DNA of 64,000 nt, taken from positions 377,583,919-377,647,918 of the forward strand of contig CM077643.1 in NCBI GenBank assembly GCA_039707465.1, in the 5' to 3' direction. Source of the DNA: Rhabdophis nuchalis (Eukaryota > Chordata > Lepidosauria > Squamata > Natricidae). A program made the translations under genes and the position numbers. Under the pieces are notes generated by a model that did not search any database, was not told the DNA's origin, and saw only the letters and a program-made list of their open reading frames with translations. Shown here one piece after another: positions 11,344 to 24,757 of the stretch; the first letter of the stretch is position 1, and each line of letters begins with the position of its first letter.

Positions 11344-11734
11344 CCCCAGATGATAGCTTGGTGGTGCACGCTTTGAAGATATTTTCCCCTGTGACGATGG
11401 TACTACATGAGAACACAATATTGTTCTACAGATCACTGGTGGTAGACATGATCATAGCTCATGTTTGAGAAAGATACTGCCTCCCTCAAAAAATATGCTC
11501 AGCCTTTCTTGTTGAACTAATGACACAGCTCAATTGTTTTTCTTCAAGGAATTTGACCCTTCCTGCTGTGAGCCAAACAAGCAGAAAAACAGGTTTTTCA
11601 ACCTCATCAGAATTCCCTACGGTTGTAATGGCTGATAAGCAAAGTTAATTAAAACAATCCATCCTCAGCTCTGGTGTAAGACATCTCGGGCAGGAAAAAG
11701 CTAGTGTGAAATGGGAGTGGGAGATTGCACCAAG

Positions 11735-12183
11735 GTTATTTATTTATTTTATTTTATTAAATTTATACCCCGCCCTTCTCCTTGCAAGGACCCAGGGCGG
11801 CGCACAGGCAATATTAAAATCCATACAAAATACAACAATATATTATTAAAAAACTATTAAATTGTATCCCGTGCTAAAACCCATTATAAAATCCTAAGAA
11901 TTTAAAATTTATACACATTTAAAAGTCAGAAAACGGGGGTTATGCTAGGCCGGCTTGTTGGAATAAATAAGTCTTGAGACGCTGGCGGAAGAGGCGGAGG
12001 TCCGAGGTGGTGTGTAGTTCGGGGGGTAGGTCGTTCCAGAGGGCTGGGCCGGCCACAGAGAAGGCCCTTCCCCTAGGCGTCGCCAACCGGCATTGCCTGG
12101 CCAACGGTACCCGGAGAAGGCCCTCTCTGTGGGAGCGGATCAGACGAAGGGATGTATGGGGCAGGAGGCGGTCTCGTATGTAG
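11735..12183 (-). mobile_element. L2 LINE 3' end, minus strand
   Basis: On the minus strand it encodes the C-terminal tail of L2 ORF2 (RDRLLPHTSLRLIRSHREGL ... FRQRLKTYLFQQAGLA), followed by the 3' UTR with CGCCGCCCTGGGTCC and a tail that reads as AAATAAATAA. Confidence 0.88.
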
Positions 12184-12359
12184 CTAGATTGCACCAAGGT
12201 TAGAGTGTTAACTAGAAATGTTCCTAGATAAATGATTTTGTTTAATCCATAGATCAGTAATTGCAGACCCATCCTGTACAACATTTTTATGTTGCATCAA
12301 CTCAGCGGATTTCAGAGAAAAATTAGCACCATCAGTTTGGCAGAAATTGCAGGACTTAA

Positions 12360-13010
12360 GTGGAAGACCGGGATGGAAGTAGAGATACAGAAGCTGTTGT
12401 GGCCCACCAGGTGGCCAGTGGAGCTGGAAGCAGAGTCGGACAGTGAGGAAGTTGGGTAGGAACATGGGCCAGTCCTGGGGGCTGAGGAAAGCTCAGATGA
12501 GCTCAGTATCAGAGGCAGAGAGGGAGTTAGACAGCAGTGAGGCAGAGGAACAGCTGGAGCCTGCTCCCAAGTGTGCTCATGCGCAGAGCTGCCAGAAAAC
12601 AAAAACAACTAGGAAAGCAGGGTCGACTTAGGAGTAAAGTCACACCTGGAGGTGATTGGCCCCCTCCCATAGGAAACAAAAAAGGAGTGAGTGGGGAGTA
12701 GGCTTTTGCAGGAAACAATTTGTTCCTTAGGTTGTTTCAAGAGAAGAAAGTTCTATTTGTGATTATAAGAGACTCTGTGCCAAGTGTTGCCTTGCCCTGC
12801 ATTTGGAAACTAGTTATATGGCAGCTCTCCAAACGAGATAAAGTTCATGTTGATAAATATTCCTCTGAAAGACTGTTTGCCAAGCCTTGCTGACTATGAA
12901 AGGAAGTCACAGTTGTGTGAATAAAAGAGGTTTGACCAAGACTCTGCTTCTTGCTTTTTAAGGAAGCCTGGGTCAGAACAAAAGCTTCCTCGTTTATTTC
13001 TGCCCCTACC
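12360..13010 (+). repeat. Possible LTR-retroelement remnant
   Basis: A purine-rich stretch with GAGGAAGCAG-like repeats is followed by a segment with GAATAAAAGAGG (polyadenylation-like) and a CAGGACTCTGC-like end. I recall similar ends in squamate LTR elements but found no coding frame, LTR pair or primer-binding site. Low certainty. Confidence 0.25.
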
Positions 13011-13214
13011 ATAGACTTTTTGCTTGGCAATATTGCAGTGAGATGGGCAGCAAACAAAGTTAATAAAAAAAAGAGGTAAATAAAATATTTCCTGTAGAAA
13101 TAGGTTAGAATGACCCACCTGAACTAGCAGTTTAAGTTGGGACTGTGGTGCAGAGGAGTCAATCTCAAGCTTGGAAGAGAACAAACTGGCCAGACTGCTA
13201 GTCAGAACCTGAAA

Positions 13215-13382
13215 TGTATGTACGCGTGCTACAGGTGGCACTCAGAGCCCTCTCGGCAGCTACGTGAGTCATCGCCCCAGCTCAGCTCCACTGCGTGTGC
13301 GTGTGTGCCTTCCGCTGGCCAGCTGGCTTCTGGGTCTCTGCCGCGCATGCGCAGGGGTGGGAATGGTGCATGGGAGGGTCAA
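13215..13382. mobile_element. hAT-type fragment of the CAGTGATGG family
   Basis: GCTACAGGTGGCACTCAGAGCC and CGCGCATGCGCAGGGG resemble the interior of the elements at 7143 and 26380. It stops where an L2 3' end begins. GC- and CA-rich DNA after that L2 (13830-14000) may be its continuation. Confidence 0.5.
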
Positions 13383-13820
13383 CACCGTCTCCTGCCCCAT
13401 ACATCCTTTCGACCGATCCGCTCCCACAGAGAGGGCCTACTCAGGGTGCCGTCGGCCGGGCAATGCCGGTTGGCGACACCCAAGGGAAGGGCCTTCTCTG
13501 TGGTGGGCCCAGCCCTCTGGAACAACTTGCCCCCCCCCACTACGCACCATCTCAGACCTCCGCCTCTTCCGCCAGCGTCTTAAAACGCACCTTTTCCAAC
13601 AAGCCGGCCTAGCATAACCTCCCGTTTTGACTGTTTTTAGATAGATTTTAATTCGGGGGATTTTATACTATTTTAGCACAGGGTATGGGTTTAATAGCTT
13701 TTTAAAATTTTGTATTTTTGTTATATTTGTATTGTTTTAAATTTCCTGTGCGCCGCCCTGGGTCCTTTTTGGAGAAGGTGCGGGGTATAAATTTGAATAA
13801 AATAAAAATAAATAAATAAA
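13383..13820 (+). mobile_element. L2 LINE 3' end
   Basis: Encodes the L2 ORF2 tail (IRSHREGLLRVP, RGRAFSVVGPALWNNLPP, RLKTHLFQQAGLA) with frame breaks, then the 3' UTR with GCGCCGCCCTGGGTCC and an AATAAAATAAAAATAAAT tail. Confidence 0.88.
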
Positions 13821-14225
13821 AACGCACATGGGGGTTTGTGCATCCATGCACAGGGGAGCAGGGTACATGCAGGGGGTCATGCAAGCAGGGGTGGAGGGGG
13901 AGTGGAGGGGGTTGCACGCGCATGCACGGGGGAGAGAGGGAGCATGGGGAAATGTGTGCGCATGTGCAGGGGGTGGGTAGGACACATGTGGGGGGATTGT
14001 GCCCACTTTCCTTAAAAAAAACCAAGGCAATACTGGATCCGATGAATCTAGAATCTAGATAGATAGTTGTTATTTCCTAATGAAAATACAAAATGCTTAT
14101 TCAGTTTCCCCCCAAAGCATAGCTCTAATGCAGCAGATATCAGATAATTATGATTAGTAGAAGTAGGACGATACCCCCACCCCCACCCACTCCATTAATA
14201 TGTAGTAGTCTCTGTGGAATCTTAT

Positions 14226-14760
14226 ACAGTAATACAATAATACAATAGCAGAGTTGGAAGGGACCTTGGAGGTCATCTAGTCCAATTCCCTGCCTAGGCA
14301 GGAAGCCCTATACCATTTCAGACAAATGGCTATCTAACATCTTCTTAAAGACTTCCAGGGTTGGGGCATTCACAACTTCTGGAGGCAACTTCTGTTCCAC
14401 TGGTTAATTGTTCTAACTGTCAGGAAATTTCTCCTCAGTTCTAAGTTGCTTCTCTCCTTGATTAGTTTCCACCCATTGCTTCTTGTTCTGCCCTCAGGTG
14501 CTTTGGAGAATAGTTTGATTCCCTCTTCTTTGTGGCAGCCTCCGAGATATTGGAACACTGCTATCATGTCTCCCCTAGTCCTTCTTTTTATTAAACTAGA
14601 CATCCCCAGTTCCTGCAACCGTTCCTCATATGTTTTAGTCTCCAGTCCCCTAATCATCTTTGTGACTCTTCTCTGCACTCTTTCTAGAGTCTCCATATCT
14701 TTTCTACATCGTGGCTAGCAAAACTAAATGCAGTATTCCAACTTCATCCTGGTGCAAAAG
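14226..14760 (-). mobile_element. CR1 3' end, minus strand
   Basis: On the minus strand it gives the ORF2 end (ETLERVQRRVTKMIRGLETK ... WNRSCLQKL) and the CR1 3' UTR with GATGACCTCCAAGGTCCCTT. Its tail shows repeated AATACAATA on the + strand. Confidence 0.85.
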
Positions 14761-16612
14761 ATTATAAGGTTCTACCAACCAACGGTAGGTGGACAGCATT
14801 TAAGGGAAAAGACTCAATAATATTCATAAAAGCAGCAGTCGAATCCCCAAATGACCATCCTATTCCTGCTCACTCTTCCCATGTCAATCTACTTTTTATG
14901 CAAAAAAAATAATTTATTGTTCTCCTTCACACGAACGCATTTTTGTTGTAAACCACACAGGGAAAATTCTGTTTTATAGAGTACATGCACTTAAAAAAAT
15001 AAATTAAAAAGTTATTTTTCTGCCTTCTGTAAATAGCTGAAGTTTAAAATTCAAAATATGTATTTATAAACATTTATATGCTGCCTTCACACAATTCTGT
15101 GCAGCTATTTCTACTTCCCCATTATATTCACATCTACCATACCTTTCTCCAGCCCAATCTCCTTGAGTTTGTTAGTTATAGCTTTTCAGTGCAACTCTCC
15201 CCCCCAAAAAAATTAAAAAAGGAACTGTAAAGAACATATTAATATTTTAAGATCAACAATATAAAGTCTATTGCTTTTTTTTTGGTTCCTGGCTAAATGT
15301 AGACCAGAATTGTAATTTTATAAAACAACCCCCTGAGGAAAAGGGAGACCTTTTGTAAGGAAAGACAGGATGAAAGTGGAAGTATTTTAATACGCTTTAA
15401 GATTAAACTTTATAGAAGTTTGATCTGTATATTGAATTTATACTGCTTTTCTAATACTTATTCCCCAACCTCAAATCCTGCTATGTTTCCTCATCATGGG
15501 GTCAGGGTTCCAAATAGCATCCAAAATTAAATCAGAATCTGAGGAAAAGTATTGCTCAAAGTTCCAATTTATTAAGAGAGCCATGTTGCCACATCTGGGA
15601 AAGCCCGAATCTGAACGCTTCCCAGTTTTCCCCACCCAGTTGAAAGTTCAAGATCTTGCCCTCACACCCACAAGTCCATCACATGGTCCAATCTTCCACT
15701 GCCATGCTGGTAGTTCCACCCATCCAACTCCGGTCAGGTGCAGAGACAAAGGATGACCTTGGCTTTCTAGAAGAATTTTGTTATGGCTACATACCATCCA
15801 ACTCCTTAATATTCTCCCTCCCATTTTCTCACAATAGAAAATGCATAGTAGAATAATAGAAAGTCTGGCAGGTCTAATGTCCAAAGGAAAAATGACTGCA
15901 GGCCTGACAGATGGTGGGAGGGATGAGCATGTAACATCCAGAGTATATACCAAAAATATACACTCCCAGTAGAGTCACCAAAGATCTGAAAGTCATCCCA
16001 GGTCCCAAGCTAAACCAAGCATATATACACATTCATTGGCAGTGATTTAGAAATATGCTGTGATTTTCTTTTAGTGTCCATTATTAGGACCAAGGCAATG
16101 GCAAACCATTCCCGAAAAATCATTTTAAAAAAAACTGCATGGATTGATCCAGGCAGTTGCTGACTCAAAGTCACTCCTCCTCCCTCCCAAAATAGAGTAT
16201 AGCTAGCAAGCAGGTAGTAACAGGTAGCAAAACATACTTATAATCCCGGTGAGACTGTCTGTAGACTTTACTTCAAAGGAGGACAATACAAATCTCCATT
16301 TCCTTGTGGTTAGTGTACTAGGAGCGAGTGACTTACAACCTTATTGGCATTATGCAGCTCATTATCTACTTGCCTGTGTTCCTTTCTCTAATTTGTAAAG
16401 CCCATGCAAGAAATCAGTTCAGTCATCTGTCTCTGTTGCTTAAATGTGAGAAAAGAAGTATCAGTAACAGAACGACAGAGAGGAAAAAGAGAGAGAAAGA
16501 GAGAGAGAGAGAAGAAAAAGAGGGAGAATGGGTGCCTCCATTTTTAGCCTTGGGTTCTTTGTTTCTGTTCTGCTACTAAACCTGAAGAAAAAAGTGTTGA
16601 CCATTCAGTGGT

Positions 16613-16780
16613 GGGTTATGATCGGTATGCCCCGGTACAGGCATATCAGTGCCTGCCGGGACCACTGGGTACCATTCCAGTATGGTGCTCTGTAGGGCCC
16701 ACCCCCACCCACCCACCATCCTTACCTGTATTTGACCTCTTTGGAGCTTCCGCGCACCCGTGACCATCTCTGATTTGCAA
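16613..16780. mobile_element. hAT-type fragment, CAGTGGTGGG terminus
   Basis: Starts CAGTGGTGGGTTATGATCGG and contains CCGGTACAGGCATA and ACCACTGGGTACC. Related in ends to 54376-54744. The right end is not identified. A GA-rich run lies upstream at 16476-16520. Confidence 0.4.
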
Positions 16781-17519
16781 GAAGAAAAGATGAGATGAGA
16801 TGAGATGATAAGATAAGGATTAGATTCCCTGAGTTTTTGAAATCTCTTCCCTGTTAGTGCTTGTTGCAGATTGCATACATACAGGAAGGGCAGACTATTC
16901 TTCATGATCTCTCTCTATTGTTTTCAGTAACAGAGAGTAAACATCCTGGAATGCTATTGCACTTGTGTCTTTTTTGGTTTTCTGTTGAGAAAACATTGTG
17001 CCAAGTAAAATGCCGAAGAAGTTAGGCTCTTTGGACTGATCAAGCTTGTGCTTATAATTGTAATAGCCTTAATGCATTAATATAGACGAAAGAAGTATCT
17101 TTGATGCCACTTGAAAGAGCTCTTTATGACTGCCCAAGAGTCAGTTTCGCTCTTTCATCCTGACCTTTGCTTGCCAGGTTCTCCTTTGGTTAGGTGGGGA
17201 TATGATGGCATTTGGTATATAATGAAATGAGCAAAGGCTGTCTCCTCCTCTTCCTCCTCCTCCTCCTCCACCACCACCTCCTCCTCCTCTGGAGTTTAGA
17301 GAGAGTGGAATGTCTTTAGACTAGAAATCATGCCTTCCCTTTTTGCACTGCTTGTGGGCATCTCAAAGTCATCAGGTTGGTAACTAATTTTTTTTTAGTG
17401 TCCTTGTGTGCCTATAAGAAAAAAGTAAGAAATAATGGTGAAGGAATAGCTGTTGGGGCAGGTTGAGACCTAAAGTGCATCTCCTTTCTATAATATATAA
17501 ACAAGATAATTCACCCAAA

Positions 17520-18890
17520 CCCAAGACGGCATTGGTCGCGTTGGTGGATGATCTCTGGAGGGCCAGAGATGGGGGTTGTTCCTCCATCCTAGTCCTATTA
17601 GACCTCTCAGTGGCTTTTGATACCATCGACCATGGTATCCTATTGCATCGGCTGGAGGGGTTGGGGGTGAGGGGCACCGTGTTACGGTGGTTCTCCTCCT
17701 ACCTCTCCGATCGATCGCAATTTGTGTTGGCAGGAGAGCAGAGGTCGACCTCGAGACCCCTCACTTGTGGGGTGCCTCAGGGGTCCGTCCTCTTGCCTCT
17801 CCTGTTCAACACATATATGAAGCCGCTGGGCGAGATCATCCGTGGTTTTCGGGTAGAGTACCACCTCTACGCTGACGATACGCAGCTGTATGTATCTACC
17901 CCAAACCACCCAACGATGCCGTAGAGGTGATGTGCCAGTGCCTGGAAGCCGTGCGGGCCTGGATGGGAAGGAACAGACTCAGACTCAACCCGTCCAAGAC
18001 CGAGTGGCTGTGGTTTCCGGCATCCCGGTACAACCAGTTGACTCCATCACTGGCCATAGGGGGTGAACATCTAACCCCTGTGGATGGGGCACGCAACTTG
18101 GGCGTCCTCCTTGATGCACGGCTGTCCATGGAAGATCAAGTGACAGCCATGGCCAGGAGGGCGTTTTACCAGGTTTGCCTGGTACGCCAGTTGCGTCCCC
18201 TATTGGACCGGGGTGCCCTCTGCACAGTCACTCATGCCCTCATGACATCCCGACTGGACTACTGCAATGCTCTCTACATGGGGCTCCCCTTGAGGTGCAC
18301 CCGAAGGCTTCAGCTTGTCCAGAATGCAGCCGCGCGGGCAGTTGTGGGAACTTCTAGGTTTTCCCATGTAACACCGCTCCTGCGCGAGCTGCATTGGCTG
18401 CCTGTCGTCTTTCGGGTGCGCTTCAAGGTGTTGGTTATCATCTTTAAAGCGCTCCATGGCACGGGACCTAGCTATCTGCGGGATCGCATCCTGCCCCATA
18501 CATCCATGCGGCCGATTCGCTCCCACAGAGAGGGACTTCTCCGGGTGCCGTCCACTAGGCTGTGCCAGCGGGCGACACCCAGGGGAAGGGCCTTCTCTGT
18601 GGCGGGCCCGACCCTCTGGAACGACCTTCCCCCCGATATTAGAACAACTATGGACCTCCGCTCCTTCCGTCAAAAATTAAAAACACACTTTTTCTGCTTG
18701 GCCGGCCTAGGATAATCAACTGTTTTTAGGTTTTTTAATGATTAATTTTTAGTTTTAATATGGGATTTTAGCGCAGGGTTAGTTTAATTTTATTTTATAT
18801 TGTACTATGTTTGTGTTTTTATATATATTTTAAATTCCCTGTGTCCCTCCTCGAGTCCCTTTGGGGGGAGAGAGCGGGTTATAAATTAAA
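17520..18890 (+). pseudogene. L2 LINE fragment with frameshifted reverse transcriptase
   Basis: Truncated at the 5' side within RT (starts near TALVALVDDLWRARDGG). It has LLDLSVAFDTIDH, PQGSVLLPLLF and YADDTQLYVS, then a single C loss near 17911 compared with the copy at 57300 shifts the frame. The rest (MCQCLEAVRAWMGRNRLRLN to HFFCLAGLG) is read in the next frame to 18715. The 3' UTR ends in a long ATT array. Confidence 0.93.

Positions 18891-18979
<89 letters not shown>
18891..18979. repeat. (ATT)n microsatellite
   Basis: About 29 ATT units directly at the 3' end of the L2 copy. Confidence 0.97.
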
Positions 18980-18980
<1 letters not shown>

Positions 18981-19453
18981 GATACATGGTTTCTTTCCAC
19001 TGAAACATCTGGAGTTTAAATTAGGAACCCCCATCTAATGTCTTAAAGTTTAAAAACAGATTGGATCTCAGACCTACCCTCTTTCAGTTCCTAAAATGAT
19101 GGCATTCACACTCCATTATTTTAATAATCCTACAGATTAGCAACAGCACTTAGATTTATATACTGCTTTACAGTTCTTTACCGCTTTACAGTTCTTTATG
19201 TTGAGAACAAAAAAAAAAAAGAATCAGTGTAGTTGATTTTTTTTTTTTGCTAACAAAAAAAGCAGGGATAGTTACATTATGCAGTTCTTTTTTCTTTCGG
19301 AATTCCCCAGGAAAAAAGCATGTGCTTCATCATGAAATTGTGATGGAGGAAGGTGAACAGGTAGAATAAAGCTTGTGATTGATAGAAACATGGCCAGGAA
19401 ATACCTCTTTACTTTGAATAAGTTGAAAGGCTTATATGGGCTGCATCCTACGG

Positions 19454-19588
19454 CAGGGGTCCCCAACCTTTGCAACTTTAAGCCTGAAAGACTTCAGCTC
19501 CCAGAATTTTCCAGCCAGCTTTGTTGGCTGGAGAATTCTGGGAGCTGAAGTCCTTCAGGCTTAAAGTTGCAAAGGTTGGGGACCCCTG
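19454..19588. mobile_element. Palindromic MITE, CAGGGGTCCCCAACC termini
   Basis: A 135-bp palindrome flanked by TCCTACGG and TCCTAGGG (8 bp, one mismatch). Confidence 0.92.
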
Positions 19589-20227
19589 TCCTAGGGGACA
19601 GAAGGATAATCTCAGGGAATCCATACACGTTATCTTTGATAAAGCCCAGAGAATTGCATGAATGGAAAATGGCAAACAGTCTCTTGTCTTCAAGAGGAGG
19701 AAAAAGAAAGATCCAGTCTGACTTTGCTGAGCATCTGAATAAACCATAAAGAGTTTGATTTGTAAGCATGCTGAAAATAATATGGTAGCTATTAGAGATT
19801 ATCTCAAAATTGTCAAGAACAAAGCTTTCCAGTGTAACTTTATCTCATTTTTTAAAAATCAGAAAATTCCTTAATAGATGGTGGGAATGCTAATAGACAT
19901 AATATATTATCACTTCAGCAAAGTCTTCTCTCAGGTGACCCCAAGGACACAGACAACCCTCCAGGTGACCTCAACAGTGCTCTAAAAGAATGGAAATGAC
20001 CAGCTGTCTGCAAGGAGTATAAATCCTTTCATTCCCTACCATCCAATCAGAGCTGAAGAAACTTCTTGGATGAGAAGTGAAATGTCTTCAGAAAAAAGCA
20101 AGGAAGTCCAGTTGCCTCTTGAAAAAGCAGCTTTGGGGCAACCATGACCTGGATGACTGAGAATCTCCATAGACATTTGTCCAATAAAGTAATGGTTAAG
20201 TTTAACTATGTGAACCATGACTTAGGG

Positions 20228-20537
20228 CAGTGATAGCGAACCTAGGGCACAGGTGCCACAGGTGGCACGTGAAGCCATTTGTTAGGGCATGTGAGGCATT
20301 GCCCTGTCAGCTCCAGCGCGCATGTCCAGCTGACTTCAGCCTTCCTTTGAGACCGTTTTTTGCCCTCCGGAGGCTTCCCTGAAGGCTCTGGAAGGCTGAA
20401 GGCTCCTGAGGGCAAAAAATGACCCTATGAGCAAACCAGAGGGGGAAAGTGCACGCATGTGCGGCACACCCACGCACGACTCCACCTGTGCTCCTCCCTC
20501 TTTTGGCACGCAAGCCAAAAAAGGTTCGCCATCACTG
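20228..20537. mobile_element. hAT-type element, CAGTGATAGCGAACC family
   Basis: Ends CAGTGATAGCGAACC and GGTTCGCCATCACTG, flanked by ACTTAGGG and ACATAGGG (8 bp, one mismatch). 310 bp, no transposase. Confidence 0.85.
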
Positions 20538-20699
20538 ACATAGGGGAAAGGTGATAGCATTCTTCAAATGGCTAAAAGAATGTCACATAGGAAGTCAAGG
20601 CTTATTCTGTCTTTTTGTTTTGGAGTGAGGTCTCATCAAAGTACTAATAATTATGTATCTTTGCCTCAATGATGATTGCACTGGCATGCTGTAGAGGCT

Positions 20700-21165
20700 T
20701 TGACTTAATGTGATCGCATCCTACCCCATACATCCCTTCGGCCGATTCGCTCCCACAGAGAGGGACTTCTCCGGGTGCCATCCACTAGGCAATGCCAGCG
20801 GGTGACGCCCAGGGGAAGGGCCTTCTCTGTGGTGGGCCCGACCCTCTGGAACGACCTCCCCCCCAAACTTAGATCTATCCTGGACCTCTGCTCCTTCCGC
20901 CAGCAACTAAAAACCTACTTTTTCCAACAGGCCGGCCTGGCCTAACCTACCGTTTTCAGCCTCAGTTGTTTAGTAGAGAAATTTTAAATTGGATTTTAGG
21001 GATTTTAATGCGGTAGTTTTTAGCACAGGGTGTAATTTAATATAGTTTTAATGTATTTATGTATTTATTGTGATGTATTGTATTTTTATATTTTCCTGTG
21101 CACCGCCCCAAGTCCCTTCAGGGAGAGGGGGCGGTTAATAAGTCGAATAAATGAAATGAAATGAA
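20700..21165 (+). mobile_element. L2 LINE 3' end
   Basis: The L2 ORF2 C-terminal region from CATCCTACCCCATACATCCC on, then the 3' UTR with CACCGCCCCAAGTCCC, finishing in ATGAA repeats (AATAAATGAAATGAAATG). Confidence 0.88.
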
Positions 21166-21169
21166 ATGT

Positions 21170-21860
21170 TTAGACTCTGTGGGGGTCTGAATCAACAGCA
21201 GTAACTTTAAGAGAGATCTAGGCATCCTGGTGGACAACCACTTAAGTATGAGCCAGCAGTATGCTGCAGCTGCCAACAAAGCCAATACAATCTTAGGTTT
21301 CATTAACAGAGGAAAGGAATCAAGATAACATGAGATATTATTACGACTATATACTCCCTTGGTAAGACCACACTCGGAATACTGCACTCAGTTCACAATA
21401 TAAAAAGATATTGAGACTCTAGAAAGAGAGCAGAGTAGAGCAACAAGGATTATAAGGTGCCTAAAGGCTAAAACATAGGATGAACAGATGCAGGAACCGG
21501 GCATATCTAGTCTAGTGAAGAGAAGGACTACAGGTGACATGATAGCTGTCTTCCAATATTTGAGAGGCTGCCAACTGATTGTCCAAAGCGCCCGAGGGCA
21601 GGACAAGAAGCAATGGATGGATACTTATCAAACAGTGGTCCAACCTAGAACTAAGGAGAAATGTTCTGACAGCAAGAACAGTTAGTCAGTGGAATGGTTT
21701 GCCTTCAGAAGTTGTGGATGTTCCATCACTGGAGGTTTTTAAGAAGACCTTGGACAGCATTTTGTCAGGAATGGAATAGGGTTTCATGCTTGGACAGGTG
21801 ATTGGTCTAGAAGACCCCAAGGTCCCTCCCAATTTGTTATTGGAACTCTGTATTCTGTTA
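21170..21860 (+). mobile_element. CR1 3' fragment
   Basis: The decayed C-terminal part of CR1 ORF2 (LVDNHLSMSQQYAAAANKAN-like, then LYTPLVRPHSEYCT and [11 protein letters not shown]) and the 3' UTR up to about 21860. Several stops. Confidence 0.85.
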
Positions 21861-22810
21861 TTAAAATATAGCAGTTCTCTTATTGGCTGGTGAAAAGCAA
21901 CCAGAGGTACATAACATCTGCACTATGGGCATTGGATTGGCTTCCAATAGTTTTTCAGATGCAATTCAAAGTGCTGATTTTAAGCCATAAAGCTCTTTAC
22001 AGCTCTACTAATTGTGCTGTCTGTTGTGATCTTAACAGCCAAGAGTCTTCTTGATTACTGAGGTTACAAAAGGGAGAAATAAATAAAGCACTTTAGTTTC
22101 ACAAAAGCAGAATCCAATTAAAATTTTTTCCTAACAATAAGAATATTTGACAGTAGATCCAATCATTCAGCTTGCTAATATGCTGCCGTTCACTAAATAG
22201 GTTCAAGCAGAAGCTACATAGTAATATTACTGGAGGCTTTCATTTAAATTCTTGATCTTGGATTCAGTGGCCTAAATTGGTTCCGTCTCTGGGACCAACT
22301 ACTTTGTGAGCTGCTGAAGCCTCTCAGTTGGCTGCATTCAAGCAGAGGCAGAACAACGATCAGTCAGGGATGGTTCAGTTTAGATTTCTGTACTAAACAG
22401 AGTGTTGGATTTGATGGTCAGATACATCCTTCTAATACCCTTTTTCTGTAATTCTCCACGAAGCCTAGAACGCTTCTTTTTGATCTTGTGACTCTGCTGG
22501 CCCTAAATAACCATCAAATTTCAGCTGCAGGAAACAGTGAAGAAGAAAGACGAGTGTTTATCAAAATTTTGTATAAGATGATATGGATAGTATCTTAAAA
22601 AAGAGAAACAGGCCAGCCTACTTGCAAGACAATAGGGACCACAGTGTATGCATTATTCATAGTACGGCTGGTGAAATGAAACTAGCAAACATGAGCTGTT
22701 CATTTTTTAATAGACTACATGTTACTTTATCTGTCTACAAGCAGAACAAATGCTGTCACCTGTCAGTTTCCCCAGTACAAATGATAGATGAATGAACTTC
22801 TGCAGAGGAC

Positions 22811-22813
22811 ATC

Positions 22814-22859
<46 letters not shown>

Positions 22860-22863
22860 CGAG
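22811..22863. repeat. (GAT)n microsatellite
   Basis: About 17 ATG/GAT units followed by a short T run. Confidence 0.95.
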
Positions 22864-22921
22864 GACAATAGGTTTTTTTTTTTACTTCTTGAAAGTATTA
22901 TTATTTTATTATTACTTATTT

Positions 22922-23402
22922 AATTTGTAGACCGCCCCCTCTCCCCGAAGGGACTCGGGGCAGTGCACAGGACTTTAAAAACGCATTTAAAAGTACAAAC
23001 AATACAATATTTAAAATAGAATTAAATAATTTACCTGCGCTAGAATGTAAAATCTAAAAACCTTAAAAATCCTTAACCCTAGTTCCCGTCAAACCCTATT
23101 TTAAAACATTTGAGGTTAATATTACAGTTTAGGATGGATAGATTAGGTCAGGCCGGCCAGATGAAAAAAGTACGTTTTTAGCTTTTGGCGGAAGGAGTGG
23201 AGGTCCGTAGTTGTTCTAAGATCAGGGGGTAGGTCATTTCAGAGGGTCGGGCCCACCACAGAGAAGGCCCTTCCCCTGGGTGTCACCCGCTGGCACTGCC
23301 TAGCGGACGGCACCCGGAGAAGTCCCTCTCTGTGGGAGCGAATCGGCCGGAGGGATGTATGAGGCAGAATGCGATCCCGCAAGTAACTAGGTCCCGTGCC
23401 AA
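22922..23402 (-). mobile_element. L2 LINE 3' end, minus strand
   Basis: The reverse complement gives the L2 ORF2 tail (SHREGLLRVP..., RGRAFSVVGPTL) and the 3' UTR. The + strand shows GACCGCCCCCTCTCCCC near 22930. Confidence 0.87.
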
Positions 23403-24434
23403 AGTAGTAGCAACTGCATGTCCTCCCCTATTGTTTCATCAAAAATTTTAAGCTGTTGGTTTTTTTTAACTTCCCCACTCTTCTACTCCCCATCCCTGGA
23501 ATTCTGCTCCAGAATATTGCTATCCCTCCTGCTTTCTATCCATTTCTTAAAACCAGGGATTTCCCCCTTCTTTTAAATATTTTTACCTTCTTATCCCTGT
23601 TTCTTAAGAGAATATGAAACTTGAGTATGCTTACCTGTCAATTGTTCCTTTCTTGACTTTAATTTTCATTGCCCTTCCTATTTTCTGATGTTTTCCCTGC
23701 AGAATTTTTGACTATGTGCTTTTTAAGGCTACAGAATGGTCTGATTTTGCATTTTAAAGCAATACCTAATATGGAGTAATAGAAGCATGAATAAGATGGA
23801 ATCATTGCACTTAACTGATTTCTCAATAAGCCCATCAAATGTAGACAGATTCAGGGGACCTCAGTGAAACTCAATGCTCAATGGCAATGGACGTATAGTT
23901 TTCAGCACTAGACTTTGGAATACGAATGGGAGTCAGATTGATAGATGCTTTGAAGATCATTGTGTAATCCTACTAACCATTTGTCAGACCTGGAAGCCGT
24001 CTTTTACATTTGGGCCTTCAGACCCCAGAAGGTACAATTAAATCAGATTGGTTGGATTCACCCAATAGGCTGAATGGGCTTGAACAGCCTGTGGTTCAGC
24101 AAGTCTTCACATCTTGCGTAATGTGTCATTGTGTTAAGGTGTAATATTGTTTATTTGCTTGCAGATTGCATGCTTTGGAAACACAACAATGGGTGTTTAT
24201 TTAACCCAGATTTAATTTTAAACAATTGACTGAAGCTAGCAACTGTGGGGATCAAGCAGTGTATCAAAACAAATATCTAGACATCTTGAGTTGTGCTACA
24301 ATTCATAGCATCAAGTGTAGCAGCTTGATCATCATCCATTTGTCAGTTGGGCTTGTTGGTAGTTTAAGAACTACTCTGCAGCTCCAGCCAATGACTTCCC
24401 TTACAAATGGCTGTCCCTTACACGCTCCAATAGA

Positions 24435-24757
24435 CAGGGGTTGGGCTTCAAAAATTTTAGCAAAGGGTTCTCTGCCCAGTTGCTGGGTGGGTGTGGCCAT
24501 GATGGCGTGGCCTATTCAACCTCTTGAACTACTGGGGGAGGCATTTTGGCCCTCTGGAGGCCCATTTGTTGCCCTCCCAGAGCCTCTGTGCATGCCCTGT
24601 ACTTACCTGCATCCAAAACAGACTGCGTGGAGACTCCTGGGAGGGGAGGGGTGGGTGGGGCCAGCCAGGAGTGGGATTTGGGGGGTTCTCCGAACTGCAC
24701 GGAATCTTAGCTAGAGGTTCTCCTGGACCCCTGCGAACCTCCAGCAGCCCACCCCTG
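24435..24757. mobile_element. hAT-type element, CAGGGGTTGGGCTTC family
   Basis: Ends CAGGGGTTGGGCTTC and AGCAGCCCACCCCTG. The interior has GGGTTCTCTGCCCAG and TGGCCATGATGGCGTGGCC. Related copies lie at 58435-58615 (reverse) and 63330-63718. Confidence 0.65.

Noticed and set aside
15970..16190. Sequence with CAAGGCAATGGCAAACCATTC and GTTGCTGACTCAAAGTCAC
   Set aside because: Resembles known SINE/RTE-related tails in vertebrates, but no ends or head were found, so I do not call a family.
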